Part shown: positions 1 to 9,792 of the stretch, piece after piece | How positions within the stretch are numbered: position 1 is the first letter of the stretch | How the letters are laid out: the number at the start of each line of letters is the position of its first letter | Source of the DNA: UBA7359 sp964523895 | GTDB taxonomy: Bacteria; Pseudomonadota; Gammaproteobacteria; Eutrophobiales; Eutrophobiaceae | Reading direction: 5' to 3' | DNA: 64,000 bases | NCBI GenBank assembly: GCA_964523895.1 | Contig: CAZGBJ010000003.1 | Coordinates: 78,735 to 142,734, forward strand | Notes under the pieces: model-generated | What the model was told of the DNA's origin: nothing | What the model saw: only the letters and a program-made list of their open reading frames with translations | Databases searched by the model: none | Made by a program: the position numbers and the translations under genes

Positions 1-1690
1 CCAATCGCGAGATATTTAATTGTTGCTTCGCCACCCAAACCTTTTTTAAGTCACGGAATAATTCTCTCGGCATACCGATAGGTAAATCCAGCGTCGAATA
101 ACTATCATGTATCGTTACATTCTTGATGTATTGGCTATCAACACCCGCTTCATTAGCAATGGCACCAACGATGTTGTTAATCTGTACATCATGATTATTT
201 CCGACTTCAATTCGAAAACGTTCCATATCTCGATCAGGACGAGATTGTCTTGGTCTTCTTTCTCTATTACCTTGACGTGAAGAATTATCACTATCACGAG
301 AACGATCTTTATTGCGCGAGCGATCATTATTACGTGATTTGTCATTCTTCTCTTTTCTCATCGGTTTAACAAAAAATGGTTCCGCACCTTGCGATATCTT
401 TGCTAAGGCCGTGGCAATGTCCATTGCCGAATGACCTGATTCAACCTGGTATTCTTCAATGATTGAATGAAATAATTCTACCTCTTCATTTTCAAGTGTG
501 TCGCTAATACGTTGTTTGAAGCGTTGAATACGTTCCTGGTTAATTGTTTCCGCCGTAGGCATATGCATACGTTCAATTTTTTTGCCAGTCACTTTTTCTA
601 TCATGCGCAACAAACGTTGTTCACGATTTGTTACAAATAGAATAGCTTCGCCTACGCGACCTGCCCTTCCTGTTCGACCGATACGATGTGTATAAGCTTC
701 GGGGTCACTGGGAATATCGAAATTGATTACATGACTGATTCGTTCAACATCTAGACCGCGAGCCGCTACATCGGTCGCAACTAACATATCCAGTTTCCCA
801 GCTTTTAATCTATTAATTGTTTGTTCTCGTATTCTTTGCGTCAAATCACCATTTAATGCTGTACTGGCGTAGCCACGCGCTGCTAATTTTTCGGCTAATT
901 CAATTGTTTCAACCTTGGTGCGTACAAAAATAAGTATTGCATTAAACGTCATGCTTTCCAGAATTGTCGTTAAAGCTTCGAGTTTTTGTCTTCCGTTTAC
1001 GATCATAAAACGCTGTCGAATCGTATCTGCTGTAATACTCTTTGTTTTAATTGTGACCTGTTCAGGATTGTTTAAATATTTTTTGGATATCTTACGAATC
1101 TCTGTCGGCATCGTAGCCGAAAATAAAGTAACCTGGCGTTTCGTCGGTAGTTGTTCGAGCACCCATTCAACATCATCAATAAAACCCATGCGTAACATTT
1201 CATCAGCTTCATCCAGAACCAGAGTTGTTAATTTATCCAGTTTTAATGTGCCACGACGCATATGGTCCATAACCCGTCCAGGCGTGCCGACAACAACATG
1301 CACACCACGTTTGAGTTGGCGTAACTGTACACCGTATTCCTGACCACCATAGATAGGCAAAACATGAAACCCTTTTAGAAAACCAGCATATTGTTGAAAA
1401 GCTTCTGCTACCTGAATTGCTAGCTCACGGGTAGGGGCTAAAACCAGAACTTGTGGCGTAGCCAACTTGAGATCAATTTTAGTCAGTATTGGTAATGCAA
1501 AGGCCGCTGTCTTACCTGTACCCGTTTGAGCCTGTCCAATAACATCGCGTCCATTCATTACATGAGGAATAATTTCAGCCTGAATCGGCGAAGGTGTCTC
1601 ATAACCTACTTTTTTAACTGCCTTCAAAACAGACGCCGATAGCGACAGATCGTCAAACGTCAGATTGGAAGAATTATCAGTATTGCTCAT
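1..1690 (-). CDS. deaD: DEAD-box ATP-dependent RNA helicase, DeaD/CsdA type (3' end cut by the window edge)
   Basis: ATP-dependent RNA helicase of the DeaD/CsdA group, which acts in ribosome biogenesis and cold-shock RNA remodelling. Reading from the ATG at 1690 there are 563 codons without a stop to the window edge. Visible in order: Q motif GYETPSPIQ (about 29-37), Walker A AQTGTGKT (54-61), PTREL (86-90), TPGR (136-139), DEAD (160-163), a SAT motif, then ARGLD and HRIGRTGR in the second RecA domain. A basic, low-complexity linker rich in R, N, D and S follows at about residues 455-500, then the start of a DbpA-like RNA-binding domain. E. coli DeaD has 629 residues, so roughly the last 60 are probably missing. 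DeaD is preferred over RhlE or SrmB because of the C-terminal domain. Confidence 0.95.
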   Translation of the reverse strand, partial: MSNTDNSSNLTFDDLSLSASVLKAVKKVGYETPSPIQAEIIPHVMNGRDVIGQAQTGTGKTAAFALPILTKIDLKLATPQVLVLAPTRELAIQVAEAFQQYAGFLKGFHVLPIYGGQEYGVQLRQLKRGVHVVVGTPGRVMDHMRRGTLKLDKLTTLVLDEADEMLRMGFIDDVEWVLEQLPTKRQVTLFSATMPTEIRKISKKYLNNPEQVTIKTKSITADTIRQRFMIVNGRQKLEALTTILESMTFNAILIFVRTKVETIELAEKLAARGYASTALNGDLTQRIREQTINRLKAGKLDMLVATDVAARGLDVERISHVINFDIPSDPEAYTHRIGRTGRAGRVGEAILFVTNREQRLLRMIEKVTGKKIERMHMPTAETINQERIQRFKQRISDTLENEEVELFHSIIEEYQVESGHSAMDIATALAKISQGAEPFFVKPMRKEKNDKSRNNDRSRNKDRSRDSDNSSRQGNRERRPRQSRPDRDMERFRIEVGNNHDVQINNIVGAIANEAGVDSQYIKNVTIHDSYSTLDLPIGMPRELFRDLKKVWVAKQQLNISRL

Positions 1691-1778
1691 GGAAACTTGC
1701 CTTATGGGTGTAGGAACGATAATAACCGCGTTATTATCAGGATTATAGGCTACCCGACAACAAGCGACCGCGAAGTAT

Positions 1779-1796
1779 ACGGGCTTGCTAGCCCGT
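1779..1796. repeat. Inverted repeat in the deaD 5' region
   Basis: ACGGGC and GCCCGT flank a 6-nt spacer, between the purD stop and the deaD start. No T-run follows on the minus strand, so a purD terminator is weakly supported; it could equally be a structure in the deaD leader. Confidence 0.35.
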
Positions 1797-1860
1797 TACA
1801 AGCCTAATATTGTTTGATTAGAGTGATATTTAGCCAAAATTGACTAATCGAAAAATTTTA

Positions 1861-3141
1861 CTACTCTCTTTCTACTGCCCTATAACCGATATCTTTTCTA
1901 AAAAATAGTCCATCATAATTAATATGTTTTAGCGCCTGGTAGGCTTCTTTTTGTGCTACTGTCACTGTATCGCCTAATCCTGTTACGCATAATACGCGAC
2001 CACCGGCAGTAACTACTCTATCATTATTGTTTGCAGTACCTGCATGAAACACTTTTACATTTTCAGAAAAATCAGATTCAAGTCCATTAATAATATCACC
2101 TTTACTTGCGCCTTCTGGATAACCTGCTGAAGCTGTAACAACACCCAAGGCTGCTCTTTCATCCCATTCAGCAGAACATTGGCCTAATGTACTTTTTGTT
2201 GCGGCAAGACAAAGTGAAACCAGATCACTTTTTAAACGCATCATAATTGCTTGTGTTTCCGGATCACCGAAGCGGCAATTAAATTCTAAAACTTTCGCTG
2301 TATCGTCTTTTGTAATCATAACGCCAGCATATAAAAAACCGGAATAGGTTCTGTCTTCACTCGCCATACCCTTTATCGTAGGCATAATAACTTCATCCAT
2401 TATTCGATCATGCATTGCTGCATCAACTATTGGTGCTGGAGAATAAGCACCCATGCCACCGGTATTCGGTCCCTTATCACCTTCATCGCGAGCTTTATGA
2501 TCTTGTGAACTCGCGAGTGGTAGTACATGTTCACCATCCGACATCACGATAAAGCTGGCTTCTTCACCTTGCATAAACTCTTCGATAACAACACGATGAC
2601 CGGCTTCACCAAACTTATTACCAGACAACATATCGTTAACTGTATTAATTGCTTCTTCTTCATTTTCAGCAATAACAACACCTTTGCCCGCAGCTAAACC
2701 ATCAGCCTTTATTACAATAGGTGTTGATTTTGATTTGATATATTGAATTGCAGATTCGACCTCGGTAAAGACGTCGTATTCAGCCGTTGGAATATTATGT
2801 CGTTTTAGAAAATCTTTACTAAACGACTTTGAACCTTCAAGTATTGCGCCAGCTTTAGTTGGACCAAAGCAAGCAAGTCCGGCTTGTTGAAAATCATCAA
2901 CAATACCTGCAACTAATGGCGCCTCAGGGCCAATAATAGTCAGATCGATTCGTTCTTTTTCAGCAAACGCTTTTAACGCATCAATGTCCTCTGCACCAAT
3001 AGCAACATTCTCACATTTATTTTCAGTCGCCGTTCCGGCATTACCGGGTGCAACATAGACAATATCAGCTTGATCAGACTGTGCCGCTTTCCATGCCAAA
3101 GCATGTTCACGACCACCACCACCGACAATGAGTATTTTCAT
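1861..3141 (-). CDS. purD: Phosphoribosylamine--glycine ligase
   Basis: GAR synthetase, an ATP-grasp enzyme that joins phosphoribosylamine and glycine in de novo purine synthesis. The 426 residues match the usual family length. The N-terminal dinucleotide-like motif GGGGREHALAWK (8-19) is present, followed by the ATP-grasp core (KADGLAAGKGVV near 147-158) and the family motif GDPETQ in the metal-binding region. It lies downstream of purH on the same strand, 195 bp apart, and that gap carries a palindromic repeat. The pair purH-purD is the standard gammaproteobacterial arrangement. The start at 3141 (MKILIVGGGG) matches the family N-terminus. No anomalies seen. Confidence 0.98.
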   Translation of the reverse strand: MKILIVGGGGREHALAWKAAQSDQADIVYVAPGNAGTATENKCENVAIGAEDIDALKAFAEKERIDLTIIGPEAPLVAGIVDDFQQAGLACFGPTKAGAILEGSKSFSKDFLKRHNIPTAEYDVFTEVESAIQYIKSKSTPIVIKADGLAAGKGVVIAENEEEAINTVNDMLSGNKFGEAGHRVVIEEFMQGEEASFIVMSDGEHVLPLASSQDHKARDEGDKGPNTGGMGAYSPAPIVDAAMHDRIMDEVIMPTIKGMASEDRTYSGFLYAGVMITKDDTAKVLEFNCRFGDPETQAIMMRLKSDLVSLCLAATKSTLGQCSAEWDERAALGVVTASAGYPEGASKGDIINGLESDFSENVKVFHAGTANNNDRVVTAGGRVLCVTGLGDTVTVAQKEAYQALKHINYDGLFFRKDIGYRAVERE

Positions 3142-3212
3142 ATAAAACTCTTATGTTTACATATTGACTGACGGAGTAGATTTTTTGTTAATTCGAGACG
3201 CAATCATGAGTG

Positions 3213-3268
3213 AGCACGGACGACTACATGGATGTAGTCGGTAGAGCGACGCAGGATGCCAAAGCCGA
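3213..3268. repeat. CATGGATG palindromic element, copy 1 (between purH and purD)
   Basis: A 20-bp near-perfect palindrome at 3221-3240 has arms CGACTACAT and ATGTAGTCG around GG. It is followed by TAGAGCGACGCAGGATGC. The same core and a similar AGAGC tail recur near 43.0 and 48.1 kb. It sits inside what looks like a purine operon. Confidence 0.7.
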
Positions 3269-3335
3269 ATTTATTCATTAATAAACCAGTAGCGCAGCGA
3301 AGATTGCAACAAAGAAGTAACAAAAAATATGCCCG

Positions 3336-4898
3336 TCAGTGGAGGAAGTGGCGTATACCGGTATACACCATTGCTATATCATGTTCGTCAGCCGCCGCTA
3401 TTACTTCATCATCTCTCATAGAACCACCGGGCTGAATAACTGCCTTAATACCTACTTCTGCTGCTGAGTCAAGGCCATCTCTAAATGGAAAGAACGCATC
3501 GGATGCCATTACTGATCCGGCTACTTCCAGCTTTTCATCTTCTGCTTTAATGGCAGCAATACGAGCACTATAAATACGGCTCATTTGTCCTGCACCTATT
3601 CCAATCGTTTGATTATTTTTGGCGTAGATAATGGCATTTGACTTCACGTACTTAACAACATGCCATGCAAAAACCATATCATTTAATTCCTGTTCAGTCG
3701 GTGCTCGCTTTGTCACCACTTTTAAATCATCTTTTGTAATCATTCCCTGATCATTATCCTGCACCAGTAAACCACCACTGACTCGTTTCATATTTAATTG
3801 ATGTATCGCACCCTGACGATGACCACACTCAAGTAAACGCACACCTTTTTTATTTGCAATAATATCAATACATTCAGGTGCAATAGTTGGTGCAATAATC
3901 ACTTCTACAAATTGACGTTCGACAATCGCTTTTGCTGTTTCAACATCAAGCTCCTTATTAAAGGCAATAATGCCACCAAATGCAGATGTCGGATCGGTTG
4001 CATAAGCTTTGTCATATGCTTCAAGAACCGAACTACCTATTGCGACGCCACAGGGGTTTGCATGTTTAACAATAACACACGCCGTCTCTTCAAAAGATAG
4101 AACGCATTCCAATGCGGCATCAGTATCTGCAATATTATTATAAGAAAGTTCTTTGCCTTGAATTTGTTTCGCGCTCGCTAATGTTCCTGCAGGAGAATTT
4201 GGTTCAGTATAAAACGCTGCCGTCTGGTGCGGGTTTTCACCATAACGTAATTCCTGTCGTTTTTTAAACTGTGTGGAATAAGTTAACGGGTATTCCAACG
4301 GTTCTTTAGATTCATTAAATGCGCCGAGATAGTTTGAAACATTGGCATCATAGTTTGCTGTATGTGAAAATACTTTTTGTGCTAAACGAAACCGCGTTTC
4401 ATCGCCAACACTTTGATTATTTTCTTTCAGTTCTGTTAGTACAACATCATAGTCTACTGTATCGACAACAACAGCAACAGAAGCATGGTTTTTAGCAGCT
4501 GAACGCAACATAGCAGGACCGCCAATATCGATATTTTCGATTGCTTCTGCGAATGTACAATCTGCTTTACTCACTGTCTGTTCAAACGGATACAAATTAA
4601 CAACAACCAGATCGATTTCATCAATACTATGTTGCTGCATCACTTCATTATCCGTTCCGCGTCGCCCTAAAAGTCCACCATGAATTTTCGGATGCAACGT
4701 TTTAACGCGACCATCCATCATTTCTGGAAAGCCGGTATAGTCAGAGACCTCAACTACATTAATATTATTTTCAGCCAGGAGTTTTGCTGTGCCACCAGTA
4801 GAAAGTATTTCTATACCAAGTTCATTTATGCTCTCACAAAATTCAACTATTCCTTCTTTATCTGAAACACTAACTAACGCACGTTTAACTTTCGTCAT
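3336..4898 (-). CDS. purH: Bifunctional AICAR formyltransferase / IMP cyclohydrolase
   Basis: Catalyses the last two steps of IMP synthesis. The 520 residues are typical. The N-terminal MGS-like IMP cyclohydrolase domain runs to about residue 150 (STGGTAKLL near 34-42, KTLHPKIHGGLLGRR near 66-80). The AICAR transformylase domain follows with its Lys-His pair in IVKHANPCGVA, and the protein ends in TGIRHFLH, the usual family C-terminus. It starts 65 bp downstream of the fis stop on the same strand, so co-transcription with dusB-fis is possible but not shown. No anomalies seen. Confidence 0.98.
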   Translation of the reverse strand: MTKVKRALVSVSDKEGIVEFCESINELGIEILSTGGTAKLLAENNINVVEVSDYTGFPEMMDGRVKTLHPKIHGGLLGRRGTDNEVMQQHSIDEIDLVVVNLYPFEQTVSKADCTFAEAIENIDIGGPAMLRSAAKNHASVAVVVDTVDYDVVLTELKENNQSVGDETRFRLAQKVFSHTANYDANVSNYLGAFNESKEPLEYPLTYSTQFKKRQELRYGENPHQTAAFYTEPNSPAGTLASAKQIQGKELSYNNIADTDAALECVLSFEETACVIVKHANPCGVAIGSSVLEAYDKAYATDPTSAFGGIIAFNKELDVETAKAIVERQFVEVIIAPTIAPECIDIIANKKGVRLLECGHRQGAIHQLNMKRVSGGLLVQDNDQGMITKDDLKVVTKRAPTEQELNDMVFAWHVVKYVKSNAIIYAKNNQTIGIGAGQMSRIYSARIAAIKAEDEKLEVAGSVMASDAFFPFRDGLDSAAEVGIKAVIQPGGSMRDDEVIAAADEHDIAMVYTGIRHFLH

Positions 4899-4963
4899 TT
4901 ATAATTCCTTAAATTTACAAATCACTAAAGGGCTTTTAAAAACAGTAACTTTTAGCAACCCTT

Positions 4964-5245
4964 TTAATCAAGACCATACTTTTTTAACCTATTACGCAAG
5001 GTAACGCGATTCAAGCCCAGTATTTGTGCAGCATGGGTGATATTGCCTTGTGTGTACTTCATTACAACATCAAAAAAAGGTTTTTCTACTTCTTCAAGAA
5101 ACAAGGCATGAAGGTTACCTGCCTCATGGCCATCAAGATCTTCAAAATAAGTTTCCATTGCTCTTTGTACATTATCTGCCAAACATTTTTCCGGTGATTC
5201 TCCACGATCAGTAGCCGTTTGTTTTTTAATTTTTGTTTTGATCAT
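4964..5245 (-). CDS. fis: DNA-binding protein Fis
   Basis: Nucleoid-associated factor for inversion stimulation: a small dimeric DNA-bending protein that shapes growth-phase transcription. It has 93 residues (E. coli 98). The C-terminal helix-turn-helix is clear (GNITHAAQILGLNRVTLRNR, about 68-87), ending KKYGLD. The less conserved N-terminal arm carries EVEKPFFDVVMKY before it. Its start overlaps the dusB stop by 4 nt, indicating translational coupling and reproducing the conserved dusB-fis operon. Confidence 0.97.
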   Translation of the reverse strand: MIKTKIKKQTATDRGESPEKCLADNVQRAMETYFEDLDGHEAGNLHALFLEEVEKPFFDVVMKYTQGNITHAAQILGLNRVTLRNRLKKYGLD

Positions 5246-6219
5246 GCTGCTAATACTTGCTGCTCATTAAAAAAATGTTTTAATGCTGATAATTGCCTAC
5301 TTGCTGAATCAATTCGATTTATAACTGATCGAAATACATTCGCATTATGCTGTTGTTTGCAATACCAACTGATATGTTTACGTGCAATACGTACACCCTG
5401 AACTTCTCCATAAAATTCATGCAAGTTTGTCACGTGTTTAATCAAAGTATCACAAATTTCATTGGCATCCGGTGATTTAAGTTTTTCGCCTGTCTTTAGG
5501 TAATGATTTATTTCCCGAAAAATCCATGGATTCCCCTGTGCTGCCCTTCCTATCATAATCGCATCTACGTTATATATTCTTAGTATTTCCGCTGCAATTT
5601 CCGGCGTATTTATATCCCCATTGGCAATAACTGGAATTACAGTTTTCGCCTTTATTTCTCCCGCCGTTTCGTGCTCCGCCATACCGGTAAAAGCACAAGC
5701 ACGCGTCCTTCCATGAACTGTGAGCGCCTGAATGCCCGAAGACTCTGCAATTTGTGCAATCTTCACCGCATTACGATTTGATTTATCCCAACCTGTCCTG
5801 ATCTTTAAAGTCACCGGCACATCTACCGCATTGACCACTGATGTAAGAATATTTGCAACTAACCGCTCATCTCTTAACAAGGCAGAGCCAGCCATGACAT
5901 TACATACCTTTTTAGCAGGGCAGCCCATATTGATATCGATGATTTGCGCACCATGCTCAACATTAAATTTTGCAGCCATAGCCATTTGTTGTGGATCGGC
6001 ACCAGCAATCTGTACAGCCCTTGGTTCTGGCTCACCACTATGGTTCAGGCGAAGTTGCGTCTTCCGAGTATGAAATAGCGCTGGATTCGATGTAACCATC
6101 TCGGAAATAACCAGACCTGCGCCCAGCTCCCTACAAAGCAACCTGAAAGGCTGATCAGTAACGCCCGCCATTGGTGCAAGCACCAAATTATTTTTAAGAA
6201 TATAAGAACCTATAAACAT
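5242..6219 (-). CDS. dusB: tRNA-dihydrouridine synthase B
   Basis: FMN-dependent reduction of specific uridines in the tRNA D-loop to dihydrouridine. The protein has 325 residues with the TIM-barrel N-terminus LAPMAGVTDQPFRLL (14-28), the catalytic cysteine in DINMGCPAKKVC (about 95-106), HGRTR near 170 and the flavin-binding IGRAAQGNPW near 222-231. It is first in dusB-fis, with a 266-bp gene-free stretch upstream (6220-6485) that should contain the operon promoter; no unambiguous -35/-10 or terminator stands out there. DusB is preferred over DusA or DusC because of the fis neighbour. Confidence 0.97.
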   Translation of the reverse strand: MFIGSYILKNNLVLAPMAGVTDQPFRLLCRELGAGLVISEMVTSNPALFHTRKTQLRLNHSGEPEPRAVQIAGADPQQMAMAAKFNVEHGAQIIDINMGCPAKKVCNVMAGSALLRDERLVANILTSVVNAVDVPVTLKIRTGWDKSNRNAVKIAQIAESSGIQALTVHGRTRACAFTGMAEHETAGEIKAKTVIPVIANGDINTPEIAAEILRIYNVDAIMIGRAAQGNPWIFREINHYLKTGEKLKSPDANEICDTLIKHVTNLHEFYGEVQGVRIARKHISWYCKQQHNANVFRSVINRIDSASRQLSALKHFFNEQQVLAA

Positions 6220-6485
6220 GAAACCACTACACTTGAATGGGAAGAACTCGTTTTTTAAGCTTATAATAACGGACTACCTTTACATGTAAAGCAGCTTATT
6301 CTTGTATCAATTCAGTGTATCCGGTAACTGCTTAGATTGTGTCCAATTTTTGTGATTACAAAGAAAAAGCGCGGAGTTTATAAGCATAAATGAGCACTTT
6401 TGATGCCGTTATCGCGAAAATTGGGCATGAGCTGAGTAGTTACCTTATTTTTAACGAATAAAATCAGTAACTTTAACCGTTGATT

Positions 6486-7487
6486 TTATAGAAAACGAAA
6501 CTCAAAACTGACAGCGCCTGATGTTGGGCCACTCACTTCCAGAACAAAATAGACCGGCGAGTTAACAGGCATACCTTTATCAATTTCAATACTGCTATCC
6601 AAGTAATCATTTGGCTCAAATTCCCGGTAACCTAACAAAGAACCTGAGGTATCAAACAAGGTAAGTTGCACGCGTGGATAGGGTTGACGGATGGGTAATT
6701 CATTTTTCATTGCAGCATTAACCAGCAAGGCATCCTGATAGTCCGGATGCAAACGAACATCACGATTAACTAATTTAATCGCTCTGGTATCACGTTGGCG
6801 GATCAATCTGCAATCGAATTCTTTACATAGCTGCTTAGCGTATGGCATTAATTCAGGATATTCCAGCAAAACTCTGTCACGATTAAACCAACCTAGCTGT
6901 AATAAAATTATTAGCAGTCCTAAAAAACTGGCAGTTGTCCAAAAAACAGACAATATCCAGCTGCCACTCCTCTTGACAGGCTCTTCTTGTAAAAGCTCTG
7001 CATCATCAGGAAAATCATAATGCGTATCCAATACTGGCTTATCTTCTAGTTCGGCTTTTTTGGATTCAATTGGCTCACTATTTATGTCACTTCTAATCTC
7101 TTCAACCGGGGGGGGAATACCAAGCTCTCCAATCGCCGTTTCCAATTCCTGATCTGTGTCAATTTCGTTCGTGCTTATTAATACATCTTGTTCAAGATCA
7201 ATATTTTTTGGCTCTGGAGTTTCTCGAATATAAAATTGGGGCTCTACTTCCAGTTCCGGTTCCGGCTCTAGTTTTATTTCGGGTTCTTGCTCCAGTTCTG
7301 GCTCTAGTCCTGGCTCAAGTTGAATATCATTAAGAATTTTTTCATTTGATAATGGATCATCGTGTAAACGTTCCATCGCATTAAACTGTTTATGACAAAA
7401 ACCACATCGAACTTGTCCTGATGCGGCGGCAAGATGCTCCGCATAGATCTGAAATTGTCTTGTGCAACCTGGGCAAACTGTAAACAT
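6486..7487 (-). CDS. Zinc-ribbon, single-pass membrane protein with DUF3426
   Basis: Function unknown. The N-terminus is an MJ0042-type zinc ribbon: CPGC at about residues 5-8, with a second pair CGFC near 28-31. Next comes an acidic Glu-Pro low-complexity region (about 60-95, repeated EPE/LEPE units), then one membrane span (about 190-210, rich in L, I and F after KRSGSW). The C-terminal domain is the periplasmic DUF3426 type, with conserved RVQLTLFD and YLDSSI. I place the start at ATG 7487, not the ATG 30 nt upstream, because the zinc ribbon then begins at residue 2 and the ATG overlaps the prmA stop as TAATG. This gene between prmA and dusB is a recurring gammaproteobacterial arrangement. 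Confidence 0.85.
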   Translation of the reverse strand: MFTVCPGCTRQFQIYAEHLAAASGQVRCGFCHKQFNAMERLHDDPLSNEKILNDIQLEPGLEPELEQEPEIKLEPEPELEVEPQFYIRETPEPKNIDLEQDVLISTNEIDTDQELETAIGELGIPPPVEEIRSDINSEPIESKKAELEDKPVLDTHYDFPDDAELLQEEPVKRSGSWILSVFWTTASFLGLLIILLQLGWFNRDRVLLEYPELMPYAKQLCKEFDCRLIRQRDTRAIKLVNRDVRLHPDYQDALLVNAAMKNELPIRQPYPRVQLTLFDTSGSLLGYREFEPNDYLDSSIEIDKGMPVNSPVYFVLEVSGPTSGAVSFEFRFL

Positions 7488-8365
7488 TAAGTTTTGACCC
7501 CGTGTAAGCGCGTCCACTCTGAATTAAAAACAGGTTCGTCCATATTAAAACATGATGTGTAAGCTGCCAAACATTCTTCCGCCTGAACATGAAGTAAGCC
7601 AGATAAAATAATATCCCCTCCTGATTTTGTCAGGGCTGAAAATTTTTCAATTAAATCTTTTAACGGGTTCATTAATATATTGGCAACTAAAATATCTGCT
7701 ACAGGAAGAGAGATATTATCAACATGATCAACAATAATTTTTTCAGACAATTTATTTCGACTTATGTTTTCCCTTGCGGCTTGCAAAGCCTGTTCATCTA
7801 TATCAACAGCATAGACCTGTTTCGCACCGAGTAAAGCAGCCACCATTGCAAGAATTCCGGATCCACAACCATAGTCGATCACAATTTTATCAGCCAGTTC
7901 ATTCTCTGCCAGCCATTCAATGCATAAAGATGTAGTCGGATGCGAGCCGGTACCGAAAGCTAAACCAGGATCAAGAATAAGTGTGGGAATATTATCTTCT
8001 GGTGGCTCACACCAACTCGGGGAAATACAAACGCGGTTTGAAAAAAGCAGTGGTTGGTGTGCAGACTTGAATTCACTAACCCAATCTTTATCTTTTATTA
8101 ATTCAATTTTATGGCTGAAAATATTATCGGCACCAATACGATCACGTAAACAAACTAACATAATATCGAGATCTGAATCGGGATGAAGCAAAGCAATCAG
8201 TCGTGTTTTATCCCAGAGTTTTTTAGTTTCAGTTTCTGCATCAAATACAGGCTCATCACTCGATGCGGTTAAAGTAACCGAGATAGCACCAAACTGTTCA
8301 AGTAATTCTGATAACTCTTCAGCCTGAGCTTGATGGGTTTCAAGTTCAAGTTGGAGCCAGCTCAT
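7487..8365 (-). CDS. prmA: Ribosomal protein L11 methyltransferase
   Basis: SAM-dependent trimethylation of ribosomal protein L11. It has 292 residues (E. coli 293). The N-terminal substrate-recognition domain (1-100) begins MSWLQLEL. The class I Rossmann fold follows: LDPGLAFGTGSHPTT (about 129-143), motif I VIDYGCGSGILA (about 159-170), acidic motif VDIDEQAL and catalytic-site LVANILMNPL. Start and stop overlap both neighbours: ATGA-like contact with accC at 8365, and TAATG with the zinc-ribbon gene at 7487. All five genes from aroQ downward probably share one transcript. Confidence 0.98.
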   Translation of the reverse strand: MSWLQLELETHQAQAEELSELLEQFGAISVTLTASSDEPVFDAETETKKLWDKTRLIALLHPDSDLDIMLVCLRDRIGADNIFSHKIELIKDKDWVSEFKSAHQPLLFSNRVCISPSWCEPPEDNIPTLILDPGLAFGTGSHPTTSLCIEWLAENELADKIVIDYGCGSGILAMVAALLGAKQVYAVDIDEQALQAARENISRNKLSEKIIVDHVDNISLPVADILVANILMNPLKDLIEKFSALTKSGGDIILSGLLHVQAEECLAAYTSCFNMDEPVFNSEWTRLHGVKT

Positions 8366-9708
8366 TATTTTATTCCGAGTTTAGTCTCCAAATAATGAAT
8401 ATCTGTTCCACCTGTCATAAAGGCGGTATCTTTAACAAGCTTTTGGTGTAGCGGGATATTGGTTTTAATACCATCAATCACGATTTCGGATAAAGCCATT
8501 GATAAGCGACTTAAAGCAAGTTCTCTTGTTTCAGCGTGGGCGATTAATTTACCAATCATGGAATCATAATGAGGCGGCACTTTATAACCTTGATAAACAT
8601 GAGTATCGACTCGAATACCAAAACCTCCTGGCGGATGATAGTGTTCAATCGTTCCTGGAGAGGGCATAAAGTTTTCCGGGTCTTCAGCATTTATACGGCA
8701 TTCCATTGCATGGCCGTTTATTTTTATATCTTCTTGTTTATAGCTTAATGGTAAACCACTGGCGATGCGTAATTGTTCTTTAACGATATCAACACCGGTG
8801 ATCATTTCAGTAACCGGGTGCTCAACTTGAACGCGGGTATTCATTTCAATGAAATAAAATTCACCATCTTCATAAAGAAACTCAAACGTGCCTGCACCAC
8901 GATAAGAAATTGACTTACATGCTTCAACACAACGTTCGCCTATTTTCTTTCTGGTTTTTTCATCTAAGCCTGGTGCTGGTGCCTCTTCAATGACCTTCTG
9001 ATGACGCCGTTGCATTGAGCAATCACGTTCACCCAGATAAATAACATTACCGTGCTCATCTGCAAGTATTTGTATTTCTATATGGCGAGGATGCCCAAGA
9101 AATTTCTCCATATAAATAACATCATTACCAAATGTTACCGCTGCCTCCGCGCGGGTTAATGAAACCGATTTAAGTAAATTAGCCTCGCTATGCACGACGC
9201 GCATACCACGTCCGCCACCACCACCAGACGCTTTAATTATTATCGGATAACCAATTTTTTTTGCCGTCTTTATTAATGTTTCCGGATCTTCGCCTAAGGG
9301 TCCATCTGATCCAGGCACGCAGGGAACACCTGCTTTTTTCATCGCATTAATCGCCGAAACTTTGTCGCCCATTAAACGAATGGTCTCTGCTTTAGGCCCG
9401 ATAAAAACAAAACCACTTTGCTCTACACGTTCAGCAAAATCAGCATTCTCGGAAAGGAAGCCATAACCGGGATGTATCGCCACCGCGTCGGTTACTTCAG
9501 CCGCACTAATTACGGCAGGAATGTTTAAATAACTCTCTGTTGATGATGCGGGACCAATACAAACAGACTCGTCAGAAAGCAAGACATGTTTCAGATCACG
9601 ATCAGCTTCAGAATAGGCAGCAACTGTTTTAATGCCCAACTCTTTACATGCTCGCAAAACTCTAAGGGCAATCTCACCCCGGTTAGCAATAACAACTTTA
9701 TCTAACAT
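8365..9708 (-). CDS. accC: Acetyl-CoA carboxylase, biotin carboxylase subunit
   Basis: ATP-dependent carboxylation of the biotin on AccB, the first step of fatty-acid synthesis. The 447 residues equal the family length. Visible: the N-terminal MLDKVVIANRGEIALR, the glycine-rich ATP loop KASGGGGGRGMR (about 160-171), HIEIQILAD, RDCSMQRRHQKVIEEAPAP near 235-253, and the catalytic MNTRVQVEHPVTE near 290-302. It lies 84 bp downstream of accB on the same strand. The accBC pair is normally stoichiometrically controlled and autoregulated in enterobacteria; no specific site is visible here. Confidence 0.99.
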   Translation of the reverse strand: MLDKVVIANRGEIALRVLRACKELGIKTVAAYSEADRDLKHVLLSDESVCIGPASSTESYLNIPAVISAAEVTDAVAIHPGYGFLSENADFAERVEQSGFVFIGPKAETIRLMGDKVSAINAMKKAGVPCVPGSDGPLGEDPETLIKTAKKIGYPIIIKASGGGGGRGMRVVHSEANLLKSVSLTRAEAAVTFGNDVIYMEKFLGHPRHIEIQILADEHGNVIYLGERDCSMQRRHQKVIEEAPAPGLDEKTRKKIGERCVEACKSISYRGAGTFEFLYEDGEFYFIEMNTRVQVEHPVTEMITGVDIVKEQLRIASGLPLSYKQEDIKINGHAMECRINAEDPENFMPSPGTIEHYHPPGGFGIRVDTHVYQGYKVPPHYDSMIGKLIAHAETRELALSRLSMALSEIVIDGIKTNIPLHQKLVKDTAFMTGGTDIHYLETKLGIK

Positions 9709-9792
9709 TAATAAAAATACTCTATAAATTCAGTTTATGAATAAACGGTCACACACGTTTTTATTATTTAGAACACCTATAAAAATGTTCTA

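Noticed and set aside
915..1343. 142-codon plus-strand frame antisense to deaD
   Set aside because: It lies wholly over conserved helicase motifs on the other strand, and its product shows no recognisable domain.
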